Shown here: positions 4,474 to 5,564 of the stretch, one piece after another
How the letters are laid out: each line of letters begins with the position of its first letter
Numbering within the stretch: the first letter of the stretch is position 1
Source: Microbacteriaceae bacterium
GTDB lineage: Bacteria > Actinomycetota > Actinomycetes > Actinomycetales > Microbacteriaceae
Assembly (NCBI GenBank): GCA_012511645.1
Contig: JAAZFP010000129.1
Location: forward strand, 1-5,564
Length of the DNA stretch: 5,564 nucleotides
Reading direction: 5' to 3'
Position numbers and translations under genes: made by a program
Notes under the pieces: model-generated
Databases searched by the model: none
What the model saw: the letters and a program-made list of their open reading frames with translations, nothing else
Told to the model about the DNA's origin: nothing

Positions 4474-5564
4474 CCCCTCGAATACGAAGTCGGCGCCAAG
4501 CAACCGCAGCTTTTCAATGAAGTTTTCGTAGCCTCGCGAGATGATGCCAAGATTCGTCACCTTACTTTGGCCATCAGCGGTGAGCGCCGCAATCAGGTGG
4601 CTGAACCCACCGCGAAGGTCGGGCACCTCGATATCGGCGCCGGTGAGCGGGGTCGGCCCGGTGATGACTGCCGCCTGCTCGCACTCGCGGCGCATCCCGC
4701 GTCGCCGCTCATCGGCAAGCCCATCTTTGTAGACCGTGATGTCTGCGCCCATCGTGTTGAGCGCGTCGGTGAAGCCGAAGCGATTCTCATAGACGGTTTC
4801 GTGGATCGTTGACACGCCCTCGGCCTGCGTGAGCGCCACGACCAGCGGCTGCTGCCAATCGGTCATAAAGCCCGGGTGCACATCGGTTTCGATGGTGACC
4901 GGCTTGCGCGTGCCTCCAGGATGCCAGAATCTGATGCCATCGTCGTGCACTTCGAAGGCACCGCCGACCTTCCTGTAGACGTTCATGAAGTTCATCATCT
5001 CTTCTTGCTTCACGCCGCCCACAATCACGTCGCCATGCGTCGCGAGCGCTGCAGCTGCCCAGCTCGCGGCCTCGTTGCGGTCAAAGATCGCGCGGTGCGT
5101 GTAGCCCTGCAGCTCGGGAACCCCCTCGATGAAGATGACCCGGTTGGGCTCGATTGAGATGATCGCGCCCATCTTCTGCAGAATGCAAATAAGGTCAACG
5201 ATCTCAGGCTCGATCGCCGCGTTGCGCAGCTCGGTCTGGCCCTCGGCAAGCACCGCGGTCAGCAGCACCTGCTCGGTCGCGCCAACCGAGGGGTAGGGCA
5301 GCTCAATGTTGGCGCCCTTCAACCCATCGGGTGCGGTCAGGCTGATGCCGCTCGGAAGCTTCTCAATCACCGCACCAAATTTGCGCAGCGCATCGAGGTG
5401 AAAGTCGATCGGCCGGTCACCGATGCGGCAACCGCCGAGGTCGGGAATGAACGCCTCGCCGAGGCGGTGCAGCAGCGGACCGCAGAACAGAATCGGAATG
5501 CGCGATGACCCCGCGTGGGCGTCAATATCAGCGTGGTGTGCGATTTCGACGTTTGACGGGTCGA
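4471..5564 (-). CDS. murA: UDP-N-acetylglucosamine 1-carboxyvinyltransferase, MurA-type (5' end cut off by window edge)
   Basis: MurA transfers enolpyruvate from phosphoenolpyruvate to UDP-GlcNAc, the first committed step of peptidoglycan synthesis in the cytoplasm. The window holds 363 complete codons before TAG 4473-4471; roughly 70-80 N-terminal residues lie beyond the right edge. The frame is open through the edge, so the GTG at 5370 is an internal Val, not a start. Counting from the edge, DLGGCRIGDRPIDFHL (41-56) carries the catalytic loop with Cys45 (TGC at 5430-5428), equivalent to E. coli Cys115. Further on are the PYPSVGATEQ motif, the HPGFMTDWQQP stretch with the conserved Asp, DLRGGFSHLIAAL with the conserved Arg, and ISRGYENF with the C-terminal Arg. 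A catalytic Cys rather than Asp predicts a fosfomycin-sensitive target. The DLRGGFSHLIAAL form differs from the commoner DLRAGAALV form and suggests an actinobacterial subgroup. The missing N-terminus prevents checking the Lys22/Asn23 site. Confidence 0.93.
   Translation of the reverse strand, partial: DPSNVEIAHHADIDAHAGSSRIPILFCGPLLHRLGEAFIPDLGGCRIGDRPIDFHLDALRKFGAVIEKLPSGISLTAPDGLKGANIELPYPSVGATEQVLLTAVLAEGQTELRNAAIEPEIVDLICILQKMGAIISIEPNRVIFIEGVPELQGYTHRAIFDRNEAASWAAAALATHGDVIVGGVKQEEMMNFMNVYRKVGGAFEVHDDGIRFWHPGGTRKPVTIETDVHPGFMTDWQQPLVVALTQAEGVSTIHETVYENRFGFTDALNTMGADITVYKDGLADERRRGMRRECEQAAVITGPTPLTGADIEVPDLRGGFSHLIAALTADGQSKVTNLGIISRGYENFIEKLRLLGADFVFEG

Noticed and set aside
5368..5370. 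GTG as a start codon for a short MurA-like protein
   Set aside because: The same frame continues upstream to the window edge and includes the catalytic GGCRIG loop, so this codon is an internal Val.
1..5564. Mobile element, CRISPR array, tRNA/rRNA, defence or biosynthetic accessory genes
   Set aside because: None is visible. Every stretch over 60 bp is covered by a recognised conserved gene, and composition is uniform throughout.

Overview
This GC-rich window looks like ordinary chromosome from a high-GC actinobacterium. It is most likely from Microbacteriaceae (a Leucobacter- or Microbacterium-type organism). That placement is an inference from three things: the strong G/C bias at third codon positions, the gene order, and actinobacterial variants such as the EGPDF motif of ThiL and the DLRGGFSHLIAAL stretch of MurA. 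Nothing mobile, no RNA gene and no CRISPR array is visible, and coding density is nearly complete.

Layout. At the left edge, thiL (thiamine-monophosphate kinase) lies on the minus strand and its 3' end is cut off. A 57-bp divergent intergenic region (879-935) separates it from a plus-strand gene for a small DUF3515-family lipoprotein (936-1436). This gene converges on a minus-strand block that fills the rest of the window. In transcription order the block is murA (5' end cut off by the right edge), plsC, gpsA and ddl. The convergent gap between the DUF3515 gene and ddl is only 15 bp and sits on a 14-bp tandem duplication.

How the genes work together. The minus-strand block combines two envelope pathways. 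MurA makes the first committed step of peptidoglycan precursor synthesis and Ddl makes the D-Ala-D-Ala dipeptide. GpsA makes sn-glycerol-3-phosphate, and the PlsC-type enzyme acylates lysophosphatidate or a related acceptor. The junctions are tight: 9 nt between murA and plsC, a 1-nt TGATG overlap between plsC and gpsA, and 2 nt between gpsA and ddl with a good Shine-Dalgarno inside gpsA. This indicates an operon. ThiL catalyses the last step of thiamine diphosphate synthesis.

The most notable signal is regulatory. thiL, the DUF3515 gene and plsC each have a TANNNT -10-like hexamer exactly 6 nt before the start codon, the geometry of actinobacterial leaderless promoters. For thiL and plsC the hexamer is identical (TAGCGT), and for plsC it includes the murA stop codon. 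A GCTGGC-N9-GCCAGC dyad lies where the two divergent promoters' -35 regions overlap. I see no evidence for a new biological system; the window is conserved housekeeping sequence with a few details worth checking.
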